Shown piece by piece: positions 44,442 through 53,414 of a stretch of 64,000 bases of DNA; the first letter of the stretch is position 1; every line of letters begins with the position of its first letter. The stretch spans positions 1 through 64,000 of the forward strand of contig NZ_BDDE01000024.1 of assembly GCF_008327685.1 (NCBI RefSeq). The letters run 5' to 3'. The position numbers and the translations under genes were made by a program. The notes under the pieces are model-generated. The model was not told the DNA's origin. It saw only the letters and a program-made list of their open reading frames with translations, and did no database searches. Source of the DNA: Actinomadura sp. K4S16 (GTDB lineage Bacteria; Actinomycetota; Actinomycetes; Streptosporangiales; Streptosporangiaceae).

Positions 44442-47393
44442 GTGCTGATCGGCAGGGCGGCGGAGCTCGCCGAGCTGACCGCCGCGCTGGACCGCGCCGC
44501 GGCGGGCAGCGCCGGCGTCGTGCTCGTCAGCGGGGACGCGGGGGTCGGCAAGACGCACCTGGTGTCCGCGCTCACCGCCGCCGCCCAGGTCCGCGGCTGC
44601 ACGGTGCTCGTCGGGCAGTGCGCCGAGCTGGGCGAGAGCATGCCGTACCTGCCGCTCACCGACGCGCTGTGGGCGGCCGCGCACGCCGGGAAGGCGGAGT
44701 CGGAGAAGCTGTGCGCCGCGCTCGACGCCCGGCCCGCGCTCGCGCGCCTGCTGCCGGACGGCGAGGGAGGTCCCGGCGCGGGCTCCGAACTGGGCCAGCA
44801 GCAGCTGTTCGGCGCGGTGCTCGGCCTGCTCGGGGAGCTGGGCGACGACCGGCCCGTCCTGCTCGTCCTGGAGGACCTGCACTGGGCCGACCGGTCGACG
44901 CGGCACCTGCTGACGTTCCTCAGCCGCGTCCTGCAGCGCGAGCGGGTCTGCCTCGTCGGCACGTACCGGTCCGACGACCTGCACCGGCGGCATCCGCTGC
45001 GGCCCGTCGTCGCGGAGCTGCTGCGGCTGCCGAACGTCACGGGGGTCGAGGTCCGCCCGTTCAGGCCGGGCGAGACCGCCCAGTACCTCGCCGAGCTGGC
45101 GCACGGGTCCGCCCGGGTCACGGCGCGGACCGTCGAGCGGGTGCACCGCCGGTCGGAGGGCAACCCCTTCTACGCGGCCGAGCTGTACTCCTCGGGCCTG
45201 GACGTCGAGGACGACGGGGCGGCCGGGCTGCCGTCCGCGCTCGCCGACCTGCTGCTGTCGCGGATCGAGCGGCTCTCGGACGCGGGCCAGCGCGTGCTGC
45301 GGGTCGCGGCCGTCGCGGGCCGCCGCGTCGACGACGAGCTGGTCCGCCGCGTGTCGGGGCTGGACGAGGCGACCGTCGGCGAGGCGCTGCGCGAGGTGGT
45401 GTCGCACCAGCTGCTCGTCCCGTCCGGCGCCGGGTACACGTTCCGGCACGCGCTGCTGCGGGAGGCCGTCTACGGCGACCTGCTGCCCGGCGAGCGGACC
45501 CGCCTGCACGCCGACTTCGCCCGGCTCCTCGCCGGCCTCCCGGCCGGCACCCGCGGGTCGGCCGCCGAGCTGGCGCACCACAGCCTCGCCGCGCACGACC
45601 TGCCCGCCGCGTTCGCCGCCTCCGTCCGGGCGGGCCGCGAGGCCGACCGCCTCGCCGCGCCGGCCGAGGCGTACGAGCACTACGACCGGGCGCTGGAGCT
45701 GTGGGACGCCGTCCCGGACCCGGAGGCCGCGGCGGGCACGGACCGGATGCGGCTGTCGCTGGCCGCCGCCCAGGCGTCCGCGCGGGCCGGCGAGCTGCGG
45801 CGGGCGGTGCACCGGCTGCGCCGGATGGTCGCCTCGGCCGATCCCGCCGACGTGCGGCTCGGCTGCCTGATGCGCGAGCACCTGGCCGCCTACCTCGGCG
45901 ACCTCGACGAGGACGCGGAGTCGCAGGCGGTGGCGCGGGAGGCGGTCGCGATGCTGCCGGCCGACCCGCCGACCGTGGAGCGCGCCGGCGCGCTCGCCAC
46001 CTACGCCCGGACGCTGATGTACCGGGACCCGGACGGGGAGATGCCCGGGTTCGCCGAGCGCGCCATCGAGACCGCGCGCCGGGCGGGTGCCCCGGGCGCC
46101 GAGGCCAGCCTGCTGGTCACGCTCGGCGTGTACCGCGAGTCGCGGGAGGCCGGCACCGGAGTCTCCGAGCTGTTCGCCCGCGCCCACGAGCTGGCCGCGG
46201 CGGCCGGCGACAGCTCCATGATCGCCATGCGGGCGCTCTTCCACCACGCCCGGTCGAAGTTCGACCGCGGCGACCTCGCGGGCGCGGTCCGCGCCGCCGA
46301 CGAGGGCGTGAAGTACGCGGTGGACAACGGGATCGTCTGGAGCACGTTCGGCATCGTGCTGCGGTGCCTGCGGTACCTCGTCCACTACACGTCGGGGAAC
46401 TGGGCGGAGGCGGAGCGGCTCGCCGACGAGTTCACGGTGCAGGTCGTGCGGACGCCCGAGGCGCAGGTGTCGGCGTACGCCCTGTTCCTGGAGGTCGCGC
46501 AAGGCGCCCCCACGGTCGAGGAGCGGCTGCGCTGGATCGCTCCACTTTGGGGCCAGGACGGGTTCCTCAACTACCTCGCCCGGGGGCTCGCCGCCGAGCA
46601 CGCGCTGTGGCGCGGCGACCCGGACACGGCGGCCGAGCACGTCCGCGACGTCTTCGACACCATCTACGTCGACACGATCGGGGCGATCCGCGTGGCGGCG
46701 ACCGGGCTGTGGGCGGAGGCGGACCGGGCGGCCCGCGCCCGCGCCGCCGGCGACGAGGAGGCGCTGCGGGCGGCGCGGGAGGCCGGCGACGCGTTCCTGC
46801 GGGTCGCGCGCAGCGTCGTGGCGGTCAACGTGGACGGGCGGCCCCGCACCTGGCTCGGCTGGGAGGGGCAGGGCTGGCTGGCCCGCGCCGAGGCCGAGCA
46901 CCGCCGCCTGGACGGCGTCCACGACGTCGACCTGTGGCGCAGGACGGCCGACCTGTTCACCTACGGCGACGCGGACGGCGGGTTCGTCTACGAGGTGGCG
47001 CGGTCGCGGTGGCGGCTGGCGGAGGCCCTCGCCGAGAACGGGGACCGGGACGAGGCCGCCGTGCAGTGGCGGGCGGCCGTGCAGGCCGCCGAGCGGCTCG
47101 GCGCGAAGCCGCTGCTGGCCGCGCTGCGCGACCTCGGCGCCCGCGCCCGGCTCGGGACCGGCCGCGCGGGGCCCGCGGCCCGGACCGGCCCGTCCGGCCC
47201 GCTCGCCTCCCTCACCGGGCGGGAGCGGGAGGTGCTGAAGCTCGTCGCCGAGGGCCGCAACAACCGGGAGATCGCGGCGGCGCTGTTCATCTCCCCCAAG
47301 ACGGCGAGCGTGCACGTGTCGAACATCCTCGGCAAGCTGAGCGTCTCCAGCCGCACCCAGGCCGCCGCCATCGCCCACCGCGAAGGAATCTGA
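44442..47393 (+). CDS. LAL-type LuxR regulator with AAA ATPase domain
   Basis: 983 residues. Walker A GDAGVGKTHL (about residue 30), Walker B LLVLEDLHWAD (about 143), a long TPR-like middle, and a C-terminal LuxR HTH: LTGREREVLKLVAEGRNNRE, then LFISPKTASVHVSNILGKL. This is the MalT/LAL layout of large ATP-dependent activators. The GTG start follows AGAAGGGG. The gene stands alone between terminators, so its targets cannot be read from context. Confidence 0.88.
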   Translation: MLIGRAAELAELTAALDRAAAGSAGVVLVSGDAGVGKTHLVSALTAAAQVRGCTVLVGQCAELGESMPYLPLTDALWAAAHAGKAESEKLCAALDARPALARLLPDGEGGPGAGSELGQQQLFGAVLGLLGELGDDRPVLLVLEDLHWADRSTRHLLTFLSRVLQRERVCLVGTYRSDDLHRRHPLRPVVAELLRLPNVTGVEVRPFRPGETAQYLAELAHGSARVTARTVERVHRRSEGNPFYAAELYSSGLDVEDDGAAGLPSALADLLLSRIERLSDAGQRVLRVAAVAGRRVDDELVRRVSGLDEATVGEALREVVSHQLLVPSGAGYTFRHALLREAVYGDLLPGERTRLHADFARLLAGLPAGTRGSAAELAHHSLAAHDLPAAFAASVRAGREADRLAAPAEAYEHYDRALELWDAVPDPEAAAGTDRMRLSLAAAQASARAGELRRAVHRLRRMVASADPADVRLGCLMREHLAAYLGDLDEDAESQAVAREAVAMLPADPPTVERAGALATYARTLMYRDPDGEMPGFAERAIETARRAGAPGAEASLLVTLGVYRESREAGTGVSELFARAHELAAAAGDSSMIAMRALFHHARSKFDRGDLAGAVRAADEGVKYAVDNGIVWSTFGIVLRCLRYLVHYTSGNWAEAERLADEFTVQVVRTPEAQVSAYALFLEVAQGAPTVEERLRWIAPLWGQDGFLNYLARGLAAEHALWRGDPDTAAEHVRDVFDTIYVDTIGAIRVAATGLWAEADRAARARAAGDEEALRAAREAGDAFLRVARSVVAVNVDGRPRTWLGWEGQGWLARAEAEHRRLDGVHDVDLWRRTADLFTYGDADGGFVYEVARSRWRLAEALAENGDRDEAAVQWRAAVQAAERLGAKPLLAALRDLGARARLGTGRAGPAARTGPSGPLASLTGREREVLKLVAEGRNNREIAAALFISPKTASVHVSNILGKLSVSSRTQAAAIAHREGI

Positions 47394-47496
47394 TCTTGCA
47401 ATGGCGGACCGGGCGCCGCTAATCTGCTTTTCGTGACTGCCGGGTCGGCCATGGGCCACGAGCGAGTGAGGTTCCCGGCCTCCGAGTGAGGCCGGC

Positions 47497-47513
47497 GCGG
47501 GCCCGAGGCCCGC
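47497..47513. terminator. Hairpin downstream of LAL regulator
   Basis: GCGGGCC and GGCCCGC pair across CGA and are followed by CTTTCC, 104 bases after the regulator stop. A second small hairpin (GGCCTC/GAGGCC, 47477-47493) is just upstream. Confidence 0.55.
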
Positions 47514-47612
47514 CTTTCCACTCCCCCTCTTTCTTACTTTCCGCGCGAGCGGCGCGCTGCGCTCCGAGCGAGCAGCGCCTTGCCTTCCGCGCACATAACG
47601 CGACGTCATCGG

Positions 47613-47728
47613 GCATGCCCGTTCTTTCGGCATGCCCTGGGCCCGCCTTTCCCAAGCCACGGCCGCATGCCCTTTCCGTGGCTTGTCAGCCATGCCCGAA
47701 AACAGCATGCCCGCGAACAGCAATGCCC
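47613..47728. repeat. Cluster of six CATGCCC repeats
   Basis: GCATGCCC or a one-base variant starts at 47613, 47630, 47665, 47690, 47705 and 47721. The last three form a 15-16 base tandem array with the pattern ATGCCCGAAAACAGC. A 9-bp inverted repeat (AAGCCACGG at 47654, CCGTGGCTT at 47676) encloses the third copy. The cluster fills the 355-base gap before the Ddn-hemerythrin gene, immediately upstream of its ribosome site. Apart from this and the hairpins, no gene is seen in the gap. Confidence 0.7.
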
Positions 47729-47748
47729 GAAATCGGTACAGGAGACAG

Positions 47749-48576
47749 ATGGATTTCAACAAGCAGGTCATCGAGGAGTTCCGCGCGAACGGCGGGCGGG
47801 TCGGCGGCCCGTTCGAGGGCGGGCGGCTGCTCCTGCTGACCACGACCGGGGCGCGGACCGGCGCGCCGCACACGACGCCGCTCGGCTACCTGCCGGACGG
47901 CGTCGGGCGCGTCCTCGTCATCGCCTCGGCCGGGGGCGCGCCGCGGAACCCGGCCTGGTTCCACAACCTGGTCGCGAACCCGCGCGTCACGGTCGAGAGC
48001 GGCGTCTTCACCTACGAGGCCGACGCCGTCGTCCTGGAGGGCGGCGAGCGCGACCGCGCCTTCGCGCGGGCCGCCGAGGCCGATCCCGGGTGGGCCGAGT
48101 ACGAGGCGAAGTCCGGGCGGACGCTGCCCGTCGTCGCGCTGGTCCAGGTCGCCGCCGGGCCGCCCACCGGGCCGGAGTCGCCGTCCGCCATGCTCCTCGC
48201 GGTGCACGGCGCGTTCCGCAGGGAGCTGGAGCTGATCCGCAGGGAGGTCGCCGCGTCCGGGGCCGCCGTGGGCGCACAGCTGCGGGTCAACTGCCTGACG
48301 ATGTGCCAGGGGCTCGGCCATCACCACATGGGCGAGGACCAGCAGATGTTCCCGCTGCTGGAGCGGCGGCATCCCGAGCTCGCGCCGGCCCTGGCGCGCC
48401 TGCGAGACGAGCACGAGGTGGTGGCGGAGTTGCTGGACGAGCTGCGCCGGGCCCTCGACTCCGGTGCGGCCGACTCGCTCCTCACCGAGGTCGAACGGCT
48501 CACCGCCGCCCTGGAGGCGCACCTGGACCACGAGGAGCAGCGGCTCGTCCCGCTCCTCGACACCCTCGTGTTCTAG
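47749..48576 (+). CDS. F420-type nitroreductase (Ddn family) fused to a hemerythrin domain
   Basis: 275 residues from ATG 47749, preceded by AGGAG. Residues 1-135 match the deazaflavin-dependent nitroreductase family: LLLLTTTGARTGAPHTTPLGY and NPAWFHNLVANPRVTVE. Residues about 145-275 are a hemerythrin HHE helical bundle; its iron-binding His and Glu candidates lie in LAVHGAF, GHHHMGEDQ, DEHEVVAEL and HLDHEEQ. The fusion joins a hydride-transfer enzyme to a probable di-iron oxygen or redox sensor. The open frame continues upstream through the CATGCCC repeats but lacks a ribosome site there. Confidence 0.85.
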   Translation: MDFNKQVIEEFRANGGRVGGPFEGGRLLLLTTTGARTGAPHTTPLGYLPDGVGRVLVIASAGGAPRNPAWFHNLVANPRVTVESGVFTYEADAVVLEGGERDRAFARAAEADPGWAEYEAKSGRTLPVVALVQVAAGPPTGPESPSAMLLAVHGAFRRELELIRREVAASGAAVGAQLRVNCLTMCQGLGHHHMGEDQQMFPLLERRHPELAPALARLRDEHEVVAELLDELRRALDSGAADSLLTEVERLTAALEAHLDHEEQRLVPLLDTLVF

Positions 48577-48599
48577 CGCGCCTCCCGGGGGACGGCCCG

Positions 48600-49583
48600 C
48601 TACTCGGTACGGCGGACGCGGACGGCGTCGACGGCGATGGCCACCAGGATCATGGCCCCGCCGATCATCTGGATGTAGTAGGCGGACAGGTTGATCAGCT
48701 GCAGCCCGACCTGGATGACGCTGATGAGCAGCGCCCCGCCCAGCATCCCCGCGATGCGCCCGCGTCCGCCCGTGAGCGAGACGCCGCCGATCACCGGCGC
48801 CGCGACCGCGTACAGCAGGAGGCTGTTGCCGACGGTGACGTTGACCCCGCCCAGGTACGAGGCCGACAGGAAGCCGGCCAGCCCGCCGAGCGCGCCCGCC
48901 GCGACGAACGCGCTCAGCCGGACCCGGCGGACCGGGATGCCCGCGACCAGCGAGGCGCCGGCGCTGCCGCCCGTCGCGTACAGGTTGCGGCCCCACTGGG
49001 TGCGCCGCAGCGCGACCGCGGCGGCGGCGTAGGCCACCAGCAGCGCGACGGGCATGAGCGGCCAGCCGCCGACCGTCGCGCTGCCGAGGTAGGTGAACGC
49101 CGTGTCGTCGATCACCAGGGTCCGCGCCTTGGTCAGCCCGAGCACGGCGCCCTGCAGGAACAGGCCCATCGCGAGCGTCGTGATCAGCGAGTTCATCCGC
49201 AGCAGCGCGACGAAGACGCCGTTGAACAGCCCGATCAGCGTTCCGGACCCGACGACGGCGAGGATCGCGAGCACGCCGGGGACGTGCAGGTGCTGGATCA
49301 GCATCGCACCGACCATGCCGCTGAACGCGAGGTTCCCCGTCACCGACAGGTCGATCTCGCCGACCAGCAGGGCGAACGACACGGCCAGCACCAGCACGCC
49401 GAGGGAGGTGGCCTGGACGAGGATGTTCTGCAGGTTCGCGGTGGTCAGGAAGAAGGAGTTGAACACCCCCGTGACCAGGCTGAAGATGATGATCAGGGCC
49501 CAGACGACGTTGTCGAGGCCGAACCGGAGGACGTCGAAGCGGTCCCGCCGCAGCGGCGGCGCGGCGTCCAGGGTCTGGGTCAT
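48600..49583 (-). CDS. Sugar-type ABC transporter permease (RbsC-like)
   Basis: 327 residues with about eight to ten hydrophobic helices. FALLVGEIDLSVTGNLAFSGM and GNSLLLYAVAAPVIGG are typical of ribose-type (CUT2) permeases. GGAGG stands seven bases before the ATG, and only three bases separate it from the ATPase gene stop. It is the last gene of a binding protein-ATPase-permease operon. Confidence 0.88.
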   Translation of the reverse strand: MTQTLDAAPPLRRDRFDVLRFGLDNVVWALIIIFSLVTGVFNSFFLTTANLQNILVQATSLGVLVLAVSFALLVGEIDLSVTGNLAFSGMVGAMLIQHLHVPGVLAILAVVGSGTLIGLFNGVFVALLRMNSLITTLAMGLFLQGAVLGLTKARTLVIDDTAFTYLGSATVGGWPLMPVALLVAYAAAAVALRRTQWGRNLYATGGSAGASLVAGIPVRRVRLSAFVAAGALGGLAGFLSASYLGGVNVTVGNSLLLYAVAAPVIGGVSLTGGRGRIAGMLGGALLISVIQVGLQLINLSAYYIQMIGGAMILVAIAVDAVRVRRTE

Positions 49584-49586
49584 GGG

Positions 49587-51074
49587 TCAGCCTCCAACGT
49601 GCTGGGCGGTCGCGACGGCGGACAGCGTCAGGTCGTCGCCGGTGAGCTCCCCGTCGACCGATCCGCCGGAGAACAGGACGGCGCGGTCCACCAGCCGCGC
49701 GGTCTCGTCGGGGTCGTAGGCGCGCACCAGGACGGCCACGCCGTCCCGCGCCACCCGGTCGATCAGCCGGTGGATCTCCTCCTTGGCGGCGACGTCGACG
49801 CCGACCGTCGGCTCGTCCAGGACGAGGACGCGGGGCTCGCGGGACAGCAGCCGCCCCATCAGCACCTTCTGCTGGTTCCCGCCGCTGAGCCGGTTGATCT
49901 GCTGGTCCGGGCCGGTCATCACCACCGCCAGGTCCCGCCGCACGCGCTCGGCCCCGTCGCTCATCCGGCGCAGGTCCAGCAGCCGGTGGCGGCCGCGCGG
50001 CCAGTGGCCGAGGTGGACGTTGTCGGCGATGGACATCTGGGCCGCCACGCCTTCCGCGATCCGGTCGTGGGTGAGGTACGCGATGCCCGCGCGGAGCGCG
50101 GCGCGCGGCCGACCGCCGGCGACCGGGCGGCCGTCCACCAGGACCTCGCCCGCGGTGGCGGGGGCCAGTCCGGCGAGCACCCGCAGCAGTTCCTGGGCGC
50201 CCGACCCGGGCAGCCCGACCAGACCGACGATCTCCCCGGCCCGGACGCTCAGGTCGACCGGCCCGTGCCCGCCGAACCGCAGCCCGCGGACGCCGAGCCG
50301 CTCCCGCCCCGCCCCGGCGGCCGTCCGGTCCCGGTGGAACTCGTCCACGGCCTCGCCGCTGACCAGGGCGGACAGCGTCTCGGCGGTGAGCGAGGAGACT
50401 TGCTTGCCGCTCCGCACCGCCCGCCCGTCCCGCAGCACGGTGTACTCGGTGCAGAGCTGGCGCACCTCGTCGTTGTGGTGGGAGATGTAGACGAACGTGC
50501 GGCCCTGCTCGGCCAGCCGCCGCACCCAGCCCATCAGGTCGCGCCGCTCGCCCATGGTGAGGCCGGTGGTGGGCTCGTCCAGGATGACGAGGCGGCCGTT
50601 CCCGACCAGGGCCTTGACGATGCTCAGCCGGCGCCGCTCGCCCAGCGACAGCTCCCCTGCGCGGCGGCGCGGCAGGATGTGCAGGTGGTGGGCCTCCAGC
50701 AGGTCCGCGGCCCGCTCGTCCGCCGCCCGCCAGTCGACCAGCCCGCGCCGCCGCGGCAGCGCCCCCAGCAGGAGGTTCTCCGTCACGGTCAGGTCGGGCA
50801 GCACCTCCGAATGCTGGTCGAGCAGCCGGATGCCGGCGCGCCGGCGGGACATCGCGGAGTCGTGCGTGACGTCCTGCCCGTCGAGGGCCAGCGTGCCCGC
50901 GTCGGGCCGCACCAGGCCCGCCACGATCCCCGCCAGCGTCGACTTCCCGGCCCCGTTCTTGCCCAGCAGCCCATGGATCGCGCCCCGGTCGACGGTGACG
51001 GTGACGTCGTCGAGCGCGCGGGCGGCCCCGTACGTCTTGACGACGCCCGAGGCCTCCAGCAGCGGCCTCGTCAC
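49587..51074 (-). CDS. Sugar-type ABC transporter ATPase with two cassettes (RbsA-like)
   Basis: 495 residues from GTG 51074. First cassette: Walker A GLLGKNGAGKST, signature LSLGERRRLS, Walker B LVILDEPTTGL. Second cassette (from about 250): a degenerate Walker A GLPGSGAQEL, normal for RbsA-type proteins, signature LSGGNQQKVL and VLVLDEPTVGVD. It energises uptake of a sugar or related small molecule. The GTG overlaps the stop of the binding-protein gene by four bases (GTGA). Confidence 0.9.
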   Translation of the reverse strand: MTRPLLEASGVVKTYGAARALDDVTVTVDRGAIHGLLGKNGAGKSTLAGIVAGLVRPDAGTLALDGQDVTHDSAMSRRRAGIRLLDQHSEVLPDLTVTENLLLGALPRRRGLVDWRAADERAADLLEAHHLHILPRRRAGELSLGERRRLSIVKALVGNGRLVILDEPTTGLTMGERRDLMGWVRRLAEQGRTFVYISHHNDEVRQLCTEYTVLRDGRAVRSGKQVSSLTAETLSALVSGEAVDEFHRDRTAAGAGRERLGVRGLRFGGHGPVDLSVRAGEIVGLVGLPGSGAQELLRVLAGLAPATAGEVLVDGRPVAGGRPRAALRAGIAYLTHDRIAEGVAAQMSIADNVHLGHWPRGRHRLLDLRRMSDGAERVRRDLAVVMTGPDQQINRLSGGNQQKVLMGRLLSREPRVLVLDEPTVGVDVAAKEEIHRLIDRVARDGVAVLVRAYDPDETARLVDRAVLFSGGSVDGELTGDDLTLSAVATAQHVGG

Positions 51075-52192
51075 GACTGGGTCTCCTTGAGCCCCCACTG
51101 GTCGGTGACGATGTTCGCCCAGTGCCGCGGGTCCTTGGAGTTGTCCTTGGTCACGAAGTACGGCGGGATCGTCATGATCGGGCCGGACGGCCCCTTGGCG
51201 ACCGCCGCGTTCTCCCAGAAGTACTTCTTGTTCTGGTACGGGCCGAGCGGGACGTCCTTGCCCTTGACCGAGTACTTCTCCAGCATCTCGATGCAGATCT
51301 GCACGTAGGCGACCGGGTCCTGGGCGATGTCGGCGTCCAGGTCGCCCGCGCGGATCCATTCGTGGGCGTTCGGCGAGCCGTCGATGCTGGTGAGCACGAT
51401 GTGCTTCTCGTCGCCGACCTTGAAGAACCGGTTCTGCGACTGCATGGCCTTCTTCGCGTCCGGCAGGAAGATGTCGGTCGGCAGGTGGATCGCGTCGAGG
51501 TCGGGGTACTCGCGCAGCGTCGTGTTCACCACCGACAGCGCCTGCGCGTGGTCGTTGTTCTGCGGGCGCGAGACGACCTTGATGCCGGGGTACTTGGACT
51601 GGATCGTCTGCTCGAAGCCCTCCTTCCGCTGGCGCAGCGCGACGGCCGTCAGGCTGCCGTAGGCGTTCAGGACGGTCCCGCGCGGCGAGCCGTTCCTGGC
51701 CTTGAGCAGTTCGGCGGTCTTCTCCGCGGCCATGACGCCGGACTGGCGGTTGTCGAACGTGACGGAGATGTCGACCTCGCCTCCGGTGAGCGGCGTGTCG
51801 ACCATGCCGACGGGGATCTTCTTGGTGTCGGCCTTCCTGGTGAGCGGGACGAGGACCTCCGAGTCCAGCGCGTCGGAGATCAGGTAGCGCGGCTGCTGGA
51901 GGATGAGGCTGTTCCAGTCGTTGACCTGGGCGGAGGAGTCGCCGTTGGCGTTCTTGCCGACGAATCCCAGGCCGCGCTTCTTCGACTCCCGCCTGGCCGT
52001 CTCCTGGAGGACGACGAAGAAGAAGAACGACAGGTAGCCGGTCTCCCACGCGAGCGTCTTGCGGCCGGCCGCCGCGCCGGCGGAGCCGGACGAGCAGGCG
52101 TTCAGGAGCGGCGCGGCGGCGAGCCCGGTCAGGCCGAGGGCGCCGGACCTGAGCAGATCCCGGCGCGATGCGTCGAGGTTTGATGTGAACAT
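51071..52192 (-). CDS. ABC transporter substrate-binding lipoprotein (ribose type), Tat signal
   Basis: 373 residues. The N-terminus SRRDLLRSGALGLTGLAAAP carries a twin-arginine motif and ends in the lipobox LNAC (about residue 33), so it is exported folded and lipid-anchored. The mature part fits a periplasmic-binding-protein type 4 fold (DSEVLVPLTRKADTKKIPV, SPRGTVLNAYGS, LTSIDGSPNAHEWI). The ligand cannot be read from sequence. GGAGGT precedes the ATG. It leads the importer operon. Confidence 0.88.
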   Translation of the reverse strand: MFTSNLDASRRDLLRSGALGLTGLAAAPLLNACSSGSAGAAAGRKTLAWETGYLSFFFFVVLQETARRESKKRGLGFVGKNANGDSSAQVNDWNSLILQQPRYLISDALDSEVLVPLTRKADTKKIPVGMVDTPLTGGEVDISVTFDNRQSGVMAAEKTAELLKARNGSPRGTVLNAYGSLTAVALRQRKEGFEQTIQSKYPGIKVVSRPQNNDHAQALSVVNTTLREYPDLDAIHLPTDIFLPDAKKAMQSQNRFFKVGDEKHIVLTSIDGSPNAHEWIRAGDLDADIAQDPVAYVQICIEMLEKYSVKGKDVPLGPYQNKKYFWENAAVAKGPSGPIMTIPPYFVTKDNSKDPRHWANIVTDQWGLKETQS

Positions 52193-52254
52193 GACCTGTT
52201 ACCTCCGACGGTTCGTCACGTCGCTGGATGTGTTTCCAACATTGCTGGAGTGAT

Positions 52255-52445
52255 TGTTAACACATCGGCGTGAGTCTGAGAAGAGGCGCGTCGCCACCCG
52301 TGCACGATGGATCCGGCCGCCGAGCCGTTCGGGTTCAGCCGATGAGACCAAACTCGATCAGGAAGAACGGTGGAGTCGGTGGCGGCGGCGGGCTCCTGGC
52401 CGAATCCGGGCCGGAGGCTTGATTACTTAACATTCCGACTGTTAA
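52255..52445. promoter_or_regulatory. TGTTAA-type inverted repeats between importer operon and esterase
   Basis: TGTTAACA, a perfect palindrome, lies at 52255-52262. TTAACA and TGTTAA at 52427-52445 form a second inverted repeat with a seven-base spacer. The first is 63 bases upstream of the binding-protein gene and the second 43 bases upstream of the esterase gene. The gap also holds an AT-rich patch unlike its surroundings. A shared regulator of both genes is a reasonable inference. Confidence 0.5.
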
Positions 52446-52487
52446 CGTCCCTCGTCGTATCTCACCCCGGTGCACGGAGGGACCTCG

Positions 52488-53414
52488 ATGCCGCTCCCAC
52501 CCGACGTCAGACGGCTCGTCGACCGCTTCGCCGGGGAGCCCCCGTTCACCGAACTGGGGCCGGACGGCGCCCGCGCGGCCTACGCCGCCCGCATCCGGGA
52601 CCTCTTCGGCGAACCGGATCCCGCCGCGCCCGGCCTGGACCGCGAGGACACCGTCCTGGACGGGGTGCCGGTGCGCGTCTACCGGCCGTCCGCGAGCACC
52701 GGGCCCGCGCCCGGCATCGTGTTCTGCCACGGCGGCGGCTGGGTGATCGGCGACCTCGACACGCACGACGCCCACGCCCGCGCCATCGCGGCCGGGCTCG
52801 GCGCGGTCGTGGTCTCCGCCGACTACCGGCTGGCGCCCGAGCACCCGTATCCGGCGGCCCTGGAGGACTGCTGGGCGGTCACCCGGCGGGTGGCCGGCGA
52901 TCCCGCCGCCTTCGGCGTCGACGCCGGCCGGCTCGGGGTCGCCGGGGACAGCGCGGGCGGCAACCTCGCCGCGGCGGTCGCCCTGGCGGCCCGCGACGCG
53001 GGCGTGCGGCTGCGCGCGCAGCTGCTCGTCTACCCGGTGACGGATCCGACGATGAGCCGCGCGTCATACGCGGAGTTCGCCGAGGGGCACTATCTGACCG
53101 CGGATGCCATGCGCTGGTTCATCGACGCCTACCTCCCCGATCCGGCGACGCGGACACTGCCCGGCGCCGGCCCGCTGCACGCGCCGGATCTGGCCGGGCT
53201 CGCCCCCGCCCTGGTCGTGACGGCCGAGTACGACCCGCTCCGCGACGAGGGCGCCGAGTACGCGGAGCGGCTGCGCGCGGCCGGGGTCGCGGTGCGGGAG
53301 ATCGCGGTGCCGGCGACGGTGCACGGCTTCCTGGAGTTCGTCGAGGTCGTCCCGGAGGCCCGCGGCGCCCGCGACGAGATCATCAGGGGTCTCGGGCGGC
53401 TGCTCGGGGCCTAG
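52488..53414 (+). CDS. Alpha/beta hydrolase fold-3 esterase (HSL family)
   Basis: 308 residues from ATG 52488, preceded by GGAGGG. The oxyanion motif HGGGW (about residue 84) and the nucleophile motif GDSAGGN (about 154) define the hormone-sensitive-lipase family; the acid is likely in TAEYDPLRDEG and the base His in VHGFLEF. It hydrolyses short-chain esters; the true substrate is unknown. It is divergent from the sugar-type importer and may supply or process the imported compound. Its stop overlaps the next convergent gene by four bases. Confidence 0.88.
   Translation: MPLPPDVRRLVDRFAGEPPFTELGPDGARAAYAARIRDLFGEPDPAAPGLDREDTVLDGVPVRVYRPSASTGPAPGIVFCHGGGWVIGDLDTHDAHARAIAAGLGAVVVSADYRLAPEHPYPAALEDCWAVTRRVAGDPAAFGVDAGRLGVAGDSAGGNLAAAVALAARDAGVRLRAQLLVYPVTDPTMSRASYAEFAEGHYLTADAMRWFIDAYLPDPATRTLPGAGPLHAPDLAGLAPALVVTAEYDPLRDEGAEYAERLRAAGVAVREIAVPATVHGFLEFVEVVPEARGARDEIIRGLGRLLGA

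Noticed and set aside
47613..47728. CRISPR array
   Set aside because: Repeats are only eight bases, spacing is irregular (15 to 35 bases) and there are no spacers of uniform length or cas genes.
47580..51308. 1,242-residue open frame across the Ddn-hemerythrin gene and the ABC importer operon
   Set aside because: It is antisense to two complete ABC-transporter genes and is dominated by Arg/Gln/His/Pro runs typical of shadow frames.
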